The notes under the pieces were generated by a model. It had not been told where the DNA came from, searched no databases, and saw only the letters and a list, made by a program, of their open reading frames with translations. Source: Chloroflexus sp. MS-G (lineage in GTDB: Bacteria > Chloroflexota > Chloroflexia > Chloroflexales > Chloroflexaceae). Taken from it: a stretch of DNA of 40,135 nucleotides. Location of the stretch: NCBI RefSeq assembly GCF_000735195.1, contig NZ_JPIM01000032.1, positions 1 to 40,135 on the forward strand, written 5' to 3'. The position numbers and the translations under genes were made by a program. Each line of letters opens with the position of its first letter. Position 1 is the stretch's first letter. Shown here piece after piece: positions 15,310 to 24,565 of the stretch.

Positions 15310-15338
15310 ATCTTTCGCAACAGAATCTTTTGGATAGG
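15310..15338 (+). repeat. Short dispersed repeat, copy a
   Basis: A 29-nt stretch starting ATCTTTCGCAACAG and ending GGATAGG matches 19752-19780 at 24 of 29 positions in the same orientation. A partial relative ending TTCGGATAGG lies at 25692-25707. Confidence 0.55.
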
Positions 15339-15348
15339 CCTGCGGTGC

Positions 15349-15545
15349 CTGATCAAAACTCAGCTTTCTCCTTGGGCACGTCCCGTACCCGTGTGGCCAT
15401 TGCGTGAGGAGGTGCCAACATGCTTTCCCGCCAGCAACGCTCCGTCTTCCCTTCCTTGCCTCGTGTGGAAGAGGAAAGGGGCTAAGGGGGAAGGTGAGGG
15501 GCACCAGGTGTGCGCCGCAGCACCAGCGCTGAACCCGGTGCTATC
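15349..15545 (+). repeat. ~200-bp dispersed repeat, copy 1 (partly decayed)
   Basis: Begins CTGATCAAAA and contains CGTACC, CATTGCGTG, an imperfect hairpin core around GTGTGGAAGAGGAAA, then GGGGGAAGGTGAGGG, GTGCGCCGCAGCACCA and CGCTGA. The reverse complement of 20180-19985 carries the same blocks in the same order. No open frame resembling a transposase is present, so it is probably a non-autonomous or palindromic repeat. Confidence 0.65.
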
Positions 15546-15877
15546 CATTTCTATCGCGGCGAAGAGACGCCTGCGTTGCTCGCCACCGTTCCCCGCACCA
15601 GGCTGGAGATGCTATGGTCGCGTCTCGGCAAAAGCCCAGATTGTTGCTGAGGCGCGTCGTTTCTCGCTCCTTCAGCCGACGCCCCACAGCACAACAGATG
15701 AAAAGTGACAATCAGCCTGATGCCGATGGAGTCGCCTGATGAGATAAGACGACGCCCTATCCTGCTGAGTGAACCGTGATGGATGGGTGCAGCGCCCTGC
15801 GCCTTGACACATGCATCCTGGCAGGCGAGGAACGGTACCGCCGTGCGCCGATGATCACCACAGCGTCATCAACATTG

Positions 15878-15886
15878 TGCTATACT
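15878..15886 (+). promoter_or_regulatory. Extended -10 promoter for the pullulanase gene
   Basis: TGCTATACT (TGn plus TATACT), 43 nt before the ATG at 15930. The -35 region is not conserved. Confidence 0.5.
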
Positions 15887-15929
15887 ATGCGCAAATAGTT
15901 TCGCTGCTAACTAACTCCAGGTGAAGACT

Positions 15930-18900
15930 ATGAGACTCGCTGTCTTGCCCCGGCGCACCGTATCGGCAATCACGGTCATCTGGTTGCTCTGCTGGTTATT
16001 CATTCAGACTCCGGTGTTAGCGCAAACCACGCCTGATCCTAAAACCGTCACAATACCCGGTACCATCCAGAGTGTTCTGGGATGCCCTGGTGATTGGCAA
16101 CCGTCGTGTAGTGTGACGTATTTGGCTTACGATCCGGCAACCGATGTGTGGAGTGCCCGCTTTGAGTTGCCTGCTGGCTCCTACGAATACAAGGTTGCTC
16201 TCAACGATAGTTGGGCCGAAAATTACGGCTTGAACGCCCGCCGTGATGGGCCTAACATTCCGTTACAGGTGCCGGCACCGACGACGGTACGCTTCATTTA
16301 TGATCACAAGACGCATTGGGTTACCGACAGCATTAATACTCCAATCATCGTTGCAGTAGGTGATTTTCAGACTGCACTAGGGTGTCCGGTCGCCAACGAT
16401 CCGACGTGTCTTGGGGCATGGCTGCAAGACCCCGACGGCGATGGTCTATTTACGTTTACAACCAATCGCATTCCGGCTGGTGAGTATCAGTTGCGGCTGG
16501 CAATTGGTGAAACACTAACCGGCGCAATTGGTGAAGGGGGGCCTGATGGAGCGCCCTTTACGATCACTGTCGCCGAGGGTGGTGAGGTATACATTGGTTA
16601 CAATGTTGGGAGTGGTGAAGTGACGATTTCAACGGCTGGCGCACCTAAAGGCGATATTTCCCGCGCCCGTGCATACTGGGTGAACGCCGACACTATCGTT
16701 TGGAATGTCATCGGTACGCCACGTTACCGCTATGCGTTGTTTAGTGACCCAACTGGTGCAATAAAACTGACCCCCGAAGGTGTAGTGGGCGGGCAGCGGA
16801 TCGATCTTACATTTTCGCCAGCGGGGCCTGGGTCGGCGCTGAAACAATTCCCCCATCTAGCCGGATTCAGCGCGTTCAAGTTGCCTCCGCTCGACCGTGC
16901 TCGCTTGATTGGTCTGACGCGCGGTCAATTGGTGGTGGCAATGTATGACGAAAATGGTCAACCGCTCGATGCAACACGGGTGCAAATTCCCGGTGCACTC
17001 GATGCTCTCTTCCCTTACGATGGCCCGTTGGGGGTGACCTTTGAAGATGGTCTGCCAACCATTCGGGTTTGGGCGCCAACTGCTCGTCAGGTGCGTTTAC
17101 ACCGTTTTGCTGATGCCAATCCCGAAACTCGTGCGGTTGTCCTGCCGATGACACTCGATGCAGCGACCGGAGTCTGGAGTATTCGCGGTGAGGCAAGTTG
17201 GATTGGGCAATACTATCTGTTTGAAGTTGATGTCTATGTACCGAATGTTGGGCGCGTTGTGACAAATCTGGTGACCGATCCTTATTCGGTGGCCTTAAGC
17301 GCCAATAGTACGCGCAGCCAGATTATCGATCTGAATGATCCGGCTCTACAACCGCCCGGTTGGGACACGCTGCGTAAGCCACCACTTGCTGCACCGGAAG
17401 ATGTTGTGCTCTACGAATTACATGTGCGCGACTTTAGTATTCTCGACGAGACCGTGCCGCCTGAACTGCGCGGAACGTTCCGGGCATTTACGGTTCGCGA
17501 CAGCATTGGGATGCGCCATCTAGCCGATCTTGCCGAAGCTGGCGTGACGCACGTGCATCTCTTACCGGTATTTGATATTGCGACGATTGAAGAGATTCGT
17601 GAACGGCAAGTACCGCTCCCCTACGATCAGTTACGGGCACTTCCGCCCGACTCACCTGAACAACAAGCTATCATCGAACCGATCCGCGACCTCGATGGTT
17701 TCAATTGGGGGTATGATCCTTTCCATTACTCGGTGCCAGAGGGTAGCTACAGTACCAACCCCGATGGGCCACAACGCACTTTGGAATTTCGCGAGATGGT
17801 GCAAGCGCTCAACGAAACTGGCTTGCGCGTTGTCATGGATGTCGTCTACAACCATACCAACGCCAGCGGCCAACATCCGCGTTCGGTCCTGGATCGGATT
17901 GTACCGGGTTACTACCATCGGCTCGATGCTGATGGCAATGTCACTACCTCGACGTGCTGTCCCAATACTGCTACCGAGCACCGTATGATGGAGAAGTTAA
18001 TGATCGACTCGGTCGTGCTCTGGGCAAAGTATTACAAGGTCGATGGTTTCCGCTTCGACTTGATGGGCCATCATATGAAAGACAATATGCTGGCCGTTCG
18101 GGCAGCTCTCGATGCACTGACTCTTGAGCACGATGGTGTAGACGGCAAATCTATCATCTTGTACGGTGAAGGTTGGAACTTCGGTGAAGTTGCGAACAAT
18201 GCTCGTGGTATCAATGCGACCCAATTCAATATGGCCGGTACCGGCATCGGTACCTTCTCTGATCGGCTGCGTGATGCGGCCCGTGGTGGTGGCCCGTTCG
18301 ATGATCCACGCTTACAGGGTTTCATTTCTGGTCTGGCGACCGATCCGAGCGATTTTCCGCAGGGTACCCCTGATGTCCAACGGATCAAACTGCTGGCCGA
18401 AACCGATCTGATTAAGCTAGGGTTGGCCGGTAATCTCAAAACGTACCGCATGATCAACTACGAGGGACGCCTTGTAACGGGTGAGCAGATCAAGTACCGT
18501 GGTGCTGCTGGCGGTTACACCCTTGATCCGCAAGAGCAGATTGTTTACGTTTCAGCTCACGACAACGAGACGCTGTTCGATGCTGTGCAGCTCAAGGCTG
18601 CCGCTACGACCTCGATTACCGAGCGAGTGCGGATGGCCCAACTCGGCCTTTCGCTCACAGCACTGGCGCAGGGTATTCCCTTCTTCCACGCCGGAGATGA
18701 GTTCCTGCGCTCGAAATCGCTCGACCGCAATAGCTACAACTCCTCCGACTGGTTTAACCGAATTGACTGGAGCGGCCAGGAAAATACCTTCGGTTCAGGG
18801 TTGCCACCTGCCGGTGATAATCAGAGTAACTGGCCCATCATGGCACCGTTGCTAGCTAATCCTGAGTTAAAACCCGATGCTCGGCTGATGCAAGCTACCT

Positions 18901-19469
18901 ACGAGCACTTCCGCGAGATGCTTCGCATCCGGCGCAGTACCCCTCTCTTCCGCCTACGCACGGCTGCTGAGGTCGAGCGTATGGTGTCGTTCTTCAATAA
19001 CGGCCCTGATCAGATTCCCGGTCTAATTGTTATGAGTATTAGCGACAACGGCCCAAATCGGCTTGATCCGAATATTGGTCAGGTGGTTGTCTTGTTCAAT
19101 GCCCGGCCAGAAACGGTAACCATCACCATCCCCGAACTGGCTAACGGCGATCTGCGTCTGCACGATGTCCAGATCGCATCGAGCGATGAACGAGTCGCCC
19201 TATCACGCTACAATGCTGACGGGAGCTTCAGTGTGCCCGGACGGACAACAGCCGTCTTTGTCGGGCCACGGCCACTAGTAGCGGCTCCCCTGGTACCACC
19301 TACGGCGACGCCAACTGTCGCACCCGAGGCACCTGCTGTAACGCCTGAACCACAGCCGACGCCGAGTGGGAACACGGCTCCGGGTTGGCTGTGGATTGTT
19401 CTACTTGTCATTGCCCTGGTTGGCGCAGGATTGTTTGTTGCTCGCCGGAATAGGAGTAGATCGCAATGA
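15930..19469 (+). CDS. pulA: Secreted, membrane-anchored type I pullulanase / alpha-glucan debranching enzyme (GH13)
   Basis: About 1179 residues. A signal peptide (residues 1-32, ending VLAQ) is followed by two similar beta modules, TIPGTIQSVLGCPGDW and PIIVAVGDFQTALGCP, resembling pullulanase X25 modules. Next come a CBM48-type domain (IRVWAPTARQVRL) and a GH13 barrel with FNWGYDPFHY, DVVYNHT (~637), FRFDLMGHH with the nucleophile Asp (~707), YGEGWNFGE with acid/base Glu (~747) and SAHDNETLF (~874). A C-terminal beta domain, Pro/Thr linker and membrane helix with a basic tail anchor it outside the cell. It should cleave alpha-1,6 bonds in pullulan, starch or glycogen. The ATG at 15930 is preferred over GTG at 15921, because AGGTGA lies 5 nt before the ATG and overlaps that GTG. 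Confidence 0.93.
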   Translation: MRLAVLPRRTVSAITVIWLLCWLFIQTPVLAQTTPDPKTVTIPGTIQSVLGCPGDWQPSCSVTYLAYDPATDVWSARFELPAGSYEYKVALNDSWAENYGLNARRDGPNIPLQVPAPTTVRFIYDHKTHWVTDSINTPIIVAVGDFQTALGCPVANDPTCLGAWLQDPDGDGLFTFTTNRIPAGEYQLRLAIGETLTGAIGEGGPDGAPFTITVAEGGEVYIGYNVGSGEVTISTAGAPKGDISRARAYWVNADTIVWNVIGTPRYRYALFSDPTGAIKLTPEGVVGGQRIDLTFSPAGPGSALKQFPHLAGFSAFKLPPLDRARLIGLTRGQLVVAMYDENGQPLDATRVQIPGALDALFPYDGPLGVTFEDGLPTIRVWAPTARQVRLHRFADANPETRAVVLPMTLDAATGVWSIRGEASWIGQYYLFEVDVYVPNVGRVVTNLVTDPYSVALSANSTRSQIIDLNDPALQPPGWDTLRKPPLAAPEDVVLYELHVRDFSILDETVPPELRGTFRAFTVRDSIGMRHLADLAEAGVTHVHLLPVFDIATIEEIRERQVPLPYDQLRALPPDSPEQQAIIEPIRDLDGFNWGYDPFHYSVPEGSYSTNPDGPQRTLEFREMVQALNETGLRVVMDVVYNHTNASGQHPRSVLDRIVPGYYHRLDADGNVTTSTCCPNTATEHRMMEKLMIDSVVLWAKYYKVDGFRFDLMGHHMKDNMLAVRAALDALTLEHDGVDGKSIILYGEGWNFGEVANNARGINATQFNMAGTGIGTFSDRLRDAARGGGPFDDPRLQGFISGLATDPSDFPQGTPDVQRIKLLAETDLIKLGLAGNLKTYRMINYEGRLVTGEQIKYRGAAGGYTLDPQEQIVYVSAHDNETLFDAVQLKAAATTSITERVRMAQLGLSLTALAQGIPFFHAGDEFLRSKSLDRNSYNSSDWFNRIDWSGQENTFGSGLPPAGDNQSNWPIMAPLLANPELKPDARLMQATYEHFREMLRIRRSTPLFRLRTAAEVERMVSFFNNGPDQIPGLIVMSISDNGPNRLDPNIGQVVVLFNARPETVTITIPELANGDLRLHDVQIASSDERVALSRYNADGSFSVPGRTTAVFVGPRPLVAAPLVPPTATPTVAPEAPAVTPEPQPTPSGNTAPGWLWIVLLVIALVGAGLFVARRNRSRSQ

Positions 19470-19751
19470 TCAAGGATGGGGCGTAGATCTGCTACGCCCT
19501 ATTCCTGGTGTTACGCCATCGATTGCCCGATGCAGAAACGTGATCCCGGCCAGGTATCGTTCGCAGGAGAGAGCGTTCTCCGACAATTTGGGGTGATTCA
19601 CTGCTTTGCCCTTACGAATGAACCCCAACGTGCAGGATTCGGCACTGCTTTACCCACTGATTACTGAATGGCCCGCGTTGATCGGTGTCCGAACGTGGTC
19701 CGGGATCGTAGGAGATGACGCTTGATAAAGGGTCAACATTTGATGACCTTC

Positions 19752-19780
19752 ATCTCCCGCAACAGGATATTTCGGATAGG
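19752..19780 (+). repeat. Short dispersed repeat, copy b
   Basis: 29 nt beginning ATCTCCCGCAACAGG and ending TTCGGATAGG; 24 of 29 positions match 15310-15338. Confidence 0.55.
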
Positions 19781-19984
19781 TTCTCATACTAGTCAAGCAG
19801 AACGGTGGATCAGCGAGGGGGCAGCACTCTCTACTGTGGTTTACCGAGGCACCAGCCTGGGTACGCGGGCCTCTGGCCCGCCGGTGCGGCGAATGGTTGA
19901 AACCGATTGGGAAGCGATCAGCGCCGTAATGGTTAGGGAACCGTTGGCGGGTAAGGTATGCGTCTCCGTGATGAGCTGGAAGAG

Positions 19985-20180
19985 GGTTGCACCGGTGTCA
20001 GCGTTGGTGCTGCGGCGCACGGCTGGCACGCCCTCACCTTCCCCCTGGCCCCCTTCCGCTCCCACACGGGGAGCGGAAGGGGGGACGTGGGGGGCTGGTG
20101 CGAACGCATGGTGGCCCGCGCACGCAATGGTCGGATATGCCCGGTACGAGCCTCATGCAACATCCGGGTTTTTGATCAGG
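19985..20180 (-). repeat. ~200-bp dispersed repeat, copy 2 (inverted relative to copy 1)
   Basis: On the minus strand it runs CTGATCAAAA ... CGTACC ... CATTGCGTG ... hairpin ... GGGGGAAGGTGAGGG ... GTGCGCCGCAGCACCA ... CGCTGA, collinear with copy 1. The hairpin core (20049-20083) is intact here. Together the two copies bracket the pullulanase gene as inverted repeats about 4.4 kb apart. Confidence 0.65.
20049..20083. repeat. Perfect 15-bp palindromic hairpin inside repeat copy 2
   Basis: CCCCCTTCCGCTCCC (20049-20063) pairs with GGGAGCGGAAGGGGG (20069-20083) around ACACG. It sits between the converging pullulanase and pxpB genes but far from both stops, so it is part of the repeat rather than a simple terminator. 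Confidence 0.75.
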
Positions 20181-20533
20181 CTCTTAGGTCTCCTACATAC
20201 GGGGGATGGGGTGAACAAGTCTTATCGGCAAGCTAGCGGAACGTGCCTTCGTTCTTTCACTCAGGGTAGGATATGGGCCACAGGCCCGAGCACCAGGATA
20301 TACGGTTTTCATGAATAAAGAAGTATGTCTGAAAAACTCTTGTGTTCCTAATCGTTCTCCCCTTTCCTCGCAATGTGGAAGGGGGAAGGAAATGGAGGCC
20401 GTGCCGTGAGCCGACCTGCACGATTACATCAGACAACCGTTTAGTTGGGGGGCTTAGCCTGTTCACATTAGGACGCGAGCCAGAGGCCCGTTCGCCCAGG
20501 TTACGAGGTCATAGGAGTGTTTTCAGACACTCT

Positions 20534-21184
20534 CTAAGCACTCTCATCAACCACAAACTGTACCAAATCACCGGGTCGTAATAAGGTTGGTGGATCTGCT
20601 GACGGATCAAACAAACGCACGTTGGTACGTCCAATGAGATGCCAGCCGCCCGGTAATGTTGTTGGATAGATACCGGTCATACCGGCGGCAATAGCTACTG
20701 AACCTGCCGGTACTGCCGGGCGAGGCGTTGCCCGTCGTGGCAGGTGAAGCACCGGCGGTAACCAGCCTAAATACGGATAGCCGGGAGCAAAGCCAATCAT
20801 CAAGACCTGTTGTACAGTCGTCGTATGTAGTTCAATCACTTCAGACGGTGTCAGCCCTATTTGTTTCGCCACATCATTCAGATCCGGGCCATCATCACCA
20901 CCGTAGCGCACTGGAATAGTTATCTTGCGCCCAGAGGATGTGATGCGTGGGGCAGGATTACGCACCAATTCTTCCAAACGGGCGAGCAGTTGGTTGCGAT
21001 CAGTAACGAGTGGGTCAAAACAGACCAGCAGTGAATCAATTGCTGGGATCAGATCAAGCACGCCGAGCGGTGGATCGTGTTCTAAAGCAGCCATAGCCGC
21101 CAGCGGTGCACTACTAGCAGCCGATGATGATGACCATCGGATCAAAAACGCTGCTTCGCCAAAGGGATCAACTCGCCCGCTCAT
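20534..21184 (-). CDS. pxpB: 5-oxoprolinase subunit PxpB (KipI/allophanate hydrolase subunit 1 family)
   Basis: 217 residues. PxpB normally pairs with PxpC, and with PxpA forms the ATP-dependent prokaryotic 5-oxoprolinase, opening pyroglutamate to glutamate. Family motifs are [26 protein letters not shown] and [29 protein letters not shown] in separate blocks (each a hallmark of this family). The start at 21184 is chosen because its ATG overlaps the pxpA stop (ATGA), whereas the frame extending to 21280 lies wholly inside pxpA. No pxpC follows: the next 1 kb is repeat DNA. Either PxpC is encoded elsewhere or the complex differs. Confidence 0.9.
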   Translation of the reverse strand: MSGRVDPFGEAAFLIRWSSSSAASSAPLAAMAALEHDPPLGVLDLIPAIDSLLVCFDPLVTDRNQLLARLEELVRNPAPRITSSGRKITIPVRYGGDDGPDLNDVAKQIGLTPSEVIELHTTTVQQVLMIGFAPGYPYLGWLPPVLHLPRRATPRPAVPAGSVAIAAGMTGIYPTTLPGGWHLIGRTNVRLFDPSADPPTLLRPGDLVQFVVDESA

Positions 21185-21942
21185 CGTTGTGGTGACCGTA
21201 CTGCGATTCCGGCGGCTTCCAACCCACGGCGTAATGCCGCTGCTCGCGCTGCTGCCCCTGGAGTATCGCCGTGCAAACAAATGGTGTCGGCTTGTAATGG
21301 TACCGCTGTACCATCGACAGCGACCACCATCCGGTCACGAACGATCTGTAACGTCTGTGCCAGACACTGGGCTGGATCAATGATCAGCGCATCGGCATGA
21401 CGCCGGTCGCGCAATCGTCCGTTAGCCTCGTAAGTTCGGTCGGCAAACGCTTCGGCCAGTACCGGTAGACCAAGCTCGTGACCAGCAGCGATCAGGGCTG
21501 AGCCGGCTAACCCAACCAGCGCTAACTCACGACTGAATGCAGCAACTGCCCGCGCAATTGCCATTGCTACCACCATATCCTGGGCAGCCACATTGTAGAG
21601 CGCGCCATGGGGTTTAACATGACATAACTCAACCTTTTCGGCGCATGTGATAGCAGCGAGAGCGCCAATTTGTGTCAGAACCCAGTTTTCAATCTCGTCG
21701 GAGGTCAGCGGCAAGACCCGCCGCCCAAAGCCGTGCAGATCAGGGTACGAAGGGTGAGCGCCGACTGCTACCCCCAATTCGCGACAACGCCGTACTGTCT
21801 GGCGCATAACCATCGGATCGCCAGCATGACCACCGCAGGCGACATTGGCTGAGCTAACGAATGGCAAAATGCCTTCGTCATCACCTACTCGAAAAGCACC
21901 GTAACTCTCACCACAATCGCAATTGAGATCAATAGTGAGCAT
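21181..21942 (-). CDS. pxpA: 5-oxoprolinase subunit PxpA (LamB/YcsF family)
   Basis: 253 residues, the family length. Motifs are [13 protein letters not shown] (5-17), [28 protein letters not shown] and [10 protein letters not shown], which carry the metal/substrate residues of this family. It acts with PxpB (and PxpC) to hydrolyse 5-oxoproline, a spontaneous product of glutamine and glutamate damage. The start codon lies 6 nt after the MFS stop, and the Shine-Dalgarno GGATAG overlaps that stop codon. The pxpB start overlaps its own stop. This is tight co-translation. Confidence 0.93.
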   Translation of the reverse strand: MLTIDLNCDCGESYGAFRVGDDEGILPFVSSANVACGGHAGDPMVMRQTVRRCRELGVAVGAHPSYPDLHGFGRRVLPLTSDEIENWVLTQIGALAAITCAEKVELCHVKPHGALYNVAAQDMVVAMAIARAVAAFSRELALVGLAGSALIAAGHELGLPVLAEAFADRTYEANGRLRDRRHADALIIDPAQCLAQTLQIVRDRMVVAVDGTAVPLQADTICLHGDTPGAAARAAALRRGLEAAGIAVRSPQR

Positions 21943-21948
21943 TGTCTG

Positions 21949-23109
21949 CTATCCCACTGACATCTCAGCAACCGCTGGGTCGCGCTTCATCCCATAGCGG
22001 GCAACCAACAGCAGTAACAGCATACATCCAGCATCTACCACCACCATTATGGCCCCACTCACCGGACCAAACCATCCGATTAATTGACCAAACAATGCCG
22101 GAAGAAACAGACCCCCGCCGGTGCCAATAGTTAAGGCCACACTCAGGGCTGCTGGGCTACGTCCGGCAGCCTGCGTAATCAAGAGAATAGTTGTAGGAAA
22201 GATCGGACCACACGATAACCCCATGAATGCCACTGCTGCTAGTGCCAAACTGGCCTCGGTTGTACCTATCACCAACAAGAGACCGCCAAGAGCAAGCCCG
22301 CTAATGCACAGTAACAACAGGTGAATTGGCCCTAACCGATCACCCCAAAAGACCGCTGCCATTCGACCGACAGTCAACATACCCCAGAAGAGACTGCTCC
22401 CCAGTGCGGCAAGCGGGGCGATCATACCAACCCCTCGTTCGAGGATCAATGCAATCCAGCCACCGATCCCGATCTCGGTACCGATGTAGGTAAACATCAG
22501 AATGCCCAACGTGACGGCTGCCAACCAGCGCGGAGCCCCCGACATCTGCGCTGACGGTGCCTGTGTCGGTTCTTGCAGGCGCGATGCCGGCCAGACCAAC
22601 CCTAGCATCAGCACTGCCCCCATCCAGATCGCAGCCTGTGGTTGATCAATCACGGCCAGCATCAATGCAACGAGGAGTGGTCCACCGATTGAGCCGACAC
22701 TAAAGAACAGATTAAGCGCATTCAGAGCGCCAGCGGCACCGTGATACAGACGCGCAATCAGGAGATTGCCACCGGCCAACATCCCGCCATAGCCAAAGCC
22801 AGCCATACCGGCACCGATCAACATCCCGGCCAGCAGTGGGCTAAGCCCAAGTGCCAGCATACCGGCTCCCATACATGCTGAGCCGGCTGCAATTACAGTA
22901 CGCAAACCCCAGCGCTGAATGGCAGCGCCGACACCTACTGATGCTAACACACCACCCAGCGAAAATGCGGTAAAAATGGCACCCAGATCGGTTACTTCAT
23001 GACCTGCTTGCCTGGCGAGAGCGGGCAGACTCGGCCCGATGGCTGACAGCATCCAGCCCACACCCAGATACAGTGTGCCAACAATCAATAATGCCAGTGA
23101 AGGTTTCAC
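21949..23109 (-). CDS. MFS transporter
   Basis: 386 residues with about 12 hydrophobic helices and no large soluble domain. Loop motifs after helices 2 and 8 have the MFS character (GAAIQRWGLRTVIAAGSACMG in part, and FWGDRLGPIHLLL). It starts with GTG at 23109 and overlaps the GT4 stop (GTGA), so its translation is coupled to the glycosyltransferase. The substrate is not evident. Being in one operon with pxpA/pxpB it could move an amino acid or pyroglutamate, but the shared operon with a GT4 could equally mean sugar export. The overall look is of the FucP/bacterial sugar-type MFS, a weak impression. Confidence 0.8.
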   Translation of the reverse strand: MKPSLALLIVGTLYLGVGWMLSAIGPSLPALARQAGHEVTDLGAIFTAFSLGGVLASVGVGAAIQRWGLRTVIAAGSACMGAGMLALGLSPLLAGMLIGAGMAGFGYGGMLAGGNLLIARLYHGAAGALNALNLFFSVGSIGGPLLVALMLAVIDQPQAAIWMGAVLMLGLVWPASRLQEPTQAPSAQMSGAPRWLAAVTLGILMFTYIGTEIGIGGWIALILERGVGMIAPLAALGSSLFWGMLTVGRMAAVFWGDRLGPIHLLLLCISGLALGGLLLVIGTTEASLALAAVAFMGLSCGPIFPTTILLITQAAGRSPAALSVALTIGTGGGLFLPALFGQLIGWFGPVSGAIMVVVDAGCMLLLLLVARYGMKRDPAVAEMSVG

Positions 23110-24386
23110 GATACACGCACCAATCGTCGTGCCGACCAGAATGCCGCATTCGCTGTCGTTACATCTTCGTAGAGTGCAATGATCCGTCGGGCAATGGTCG
23201 GCCAGCTATATTCGGCTGCACGCTGTACCGCTGCCGAACGCAGGCGGGCAGCCAAGTCTTCGTCGGTCAGAACTCGTTCGATGTGTGCGGCCAGCGCAGC
23301 GTCGTTATCAGGTGGAAAGAGCAATCCGCTCCGTCGGTCTTCAATGGTCAGTGCCAGACCACCCACATTAGAAGCTACCACCACTGCACCACATGCCAAA
23401 GCTTCGAGCGCGGCTAGTCCAAATGATTCATAGTGTGACGGTGCGGCCACCACATCAGCAGCGACATAGTAGAGCGGTAACCGTTCTTGCGGTTGTGTGC
23501 CGACAAACTGTACCTGGGCCTGTACGCCGAGCGTCCGTCGTAGCTGATCAAGCCGACGCTGTTCACTATTCCATTGTGCAGGTTGCGTTTCGTCCTCGCC
23601 GCCCACCAAAACCACCTGTAATCGATCGCGCCATTCAGGATGGTGGTCAATGAGACGTGCCGCTGCCCGGATCAAGGCGTCCATACCTTTCAGCGGTTCC
23701 ATGCGACCGACACAGACCAGCACGATCGCGTCATCTGCGATACTGAGTGCTGTGCGGGCAGCGTTGCGATCACCTGGTTGAAACCGTTGGAGATCAACTC
23801 CGCACGGAATAACCCGGATCCGTCCAGGATCAGCACCATAGTGCCAGACCATCTGGGCACGGTCAAGGGGTGTCGCGGCCACCACTGCATCTACTTCGTG
23901 CAGCAGCCGACGTTCAATTGCAATGCGGTGACTCGTCTCGACCTCCTCTGCTGAACGGGCAACACTATTTTTCATTGCACCGAGGGTGTGAAACATATGT
24001 ACGACCGGCGCCTGCCACACCCGCCGCAAGGCCAGGGCAGCTTTACCCGACAACCAGTAATGGCTGTGGATAAGATCGTAACTCACATCTTCACCATCGG
24101 CAAAACAGCGCACCCGACTCACGAATTCGGGCAAATAGGTCAGAAGCTGATACTTATCGTAAGGCGCTGTCGGGCCAGCATGCAGATTGATCAGACGAAC
24201 ACCACGACTTAACGGAACAATGGTGGGCGCATCACGTTCTTGACTACGGGTAAAAATGTCAACCAGTATCCCGCGTTGCCCTAATTCACGGGCCAACTCA
24301 CGCACATAGACATTCATTCCACCAGCTTCTTTACTTCCTAACCGGGCCAGTGGACTACTATGGACACTCAACATTGCGACGCGCAT
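23106..24386 (-). CDS. Family 4 glycosyltransferase (GT-B; MshA/sucrose-phosphate-synthase-like)
   Basis: About 426 residues from the ATG at 24386, which has GAGGC upstream; the frame extends to 24494 but its extra N-terminus looks non-coding. The N-terminal half opens MRVAMLSVHSSPLARLGSKEAGGMNVYV, a nucleotide-sugar acceptor-side pattern seen in MshA-like enzymes (GGMNVYV). The C-terminal Rossmann domain has CVGRMEPLKG and the retaining GT4 motif ESFGLAALEALACGAVVVASNVGGL in two parts, with the E-x7-E pair. It probably transfers a sugar from a UDP/GDP donor to a small acceptor or lipid. The MFS gene overlaps its 3' end. Confidence 0.9.
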   Translation of the reverse strand: MRVAMLSVHSSPLARLGSKEAGGMNVYVRELARELGQRGILVDIFTRSQERDAPTIVPLSRGVRLINLHAGPTAPYDKYQLLTYLPEFVSRVRCFADGEDVSYDLIHSHYWLSGKAALALRRVWQAPVVHMFHTLGAMKNSVARSAEEVETSHRIAIERRLLHEVDAVVAATPLDRAQMVWHYGADPGRIRVIPCGVDLQRFQPGDRNAARTALSIADDAIVLVCVGRMEPLKGMDALIRAAARLIDHHPEWRDRLQVVLVGGEDETQPAQWNSEQRRLDQLRRTLGVQAQVQFVGTQPQERLPLYYVAADVVAAPSHYESFGLAALEALACGAVVVASNVGGLALTIEDRRSGLLFPPDNDAALAAHIERVLTDEDLAARLRSAAVQRAAEYSWPTIARRIIALYEDVTTANAAFWSARRLVRVS

Positions 24387-24565
24387 GGATGCCTCGTAGC
24401 GAACGAAAGGCGAGCGTATCGGTTCCCCGTTCACTCGCCTCTCAGCGAAATAGGTAGCAGGTACACAACCCGCCTTTCTTGAGTGTTGTATCACAAATTA
24501 CTTGATTGCACAAGTATAGGTGACCTGCGGTTACCTCTGTGTGGGGGATTGCTTTTCACTCCTGT

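Larger units (their letters stand above)
15163..15929. other. Gene-free region with dispersed repeats upstream of the pullulanase
   Basis: About 770 nt without a convincing gene. Open frames on both strands here are rich in Pro, Arg and Ser and shadow the GC-rich repeat. It contains a 29-nt motif also seen at 19752-19780, the repeat copy at 15349-15545, and the pullulanase promoter region near its end. Confidence 0.6.
19470..20533. other. 1-kb gene-free region of dispersed repeats between pullulanase and pxpB
   Basis: No convincing gene. Long open frames such as one at 19722-20318 have compositions typical of GC-rich repeat read in one frame and match frames in the repeat at 15349. The region holds the 29-nt motif, repeat copy 2 with a perfect 15-bp hairpin, and a further hairpin CCCCTTTCC/GGAAGGGGG near 20358-20385. 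pxpB and the pullulanase gene converge here. This is also where pxpC would be expected in a pxpBC arrangement. Confidence 0.6.

Noticed and set aside
15301..15708. 135-residue open frame upstream of the pullulanase
   Set aside because: Coincides with repeat copy 1 and has no ribosome site; read as repeat DNA.
19722..20318. 198-residue plus-strand open frame in the repeat region
   Set aside because: Composition driven by the GC-rich repeat and its palindrome; the same type of frame appears in the repeat copy at 15349. No family recognised.
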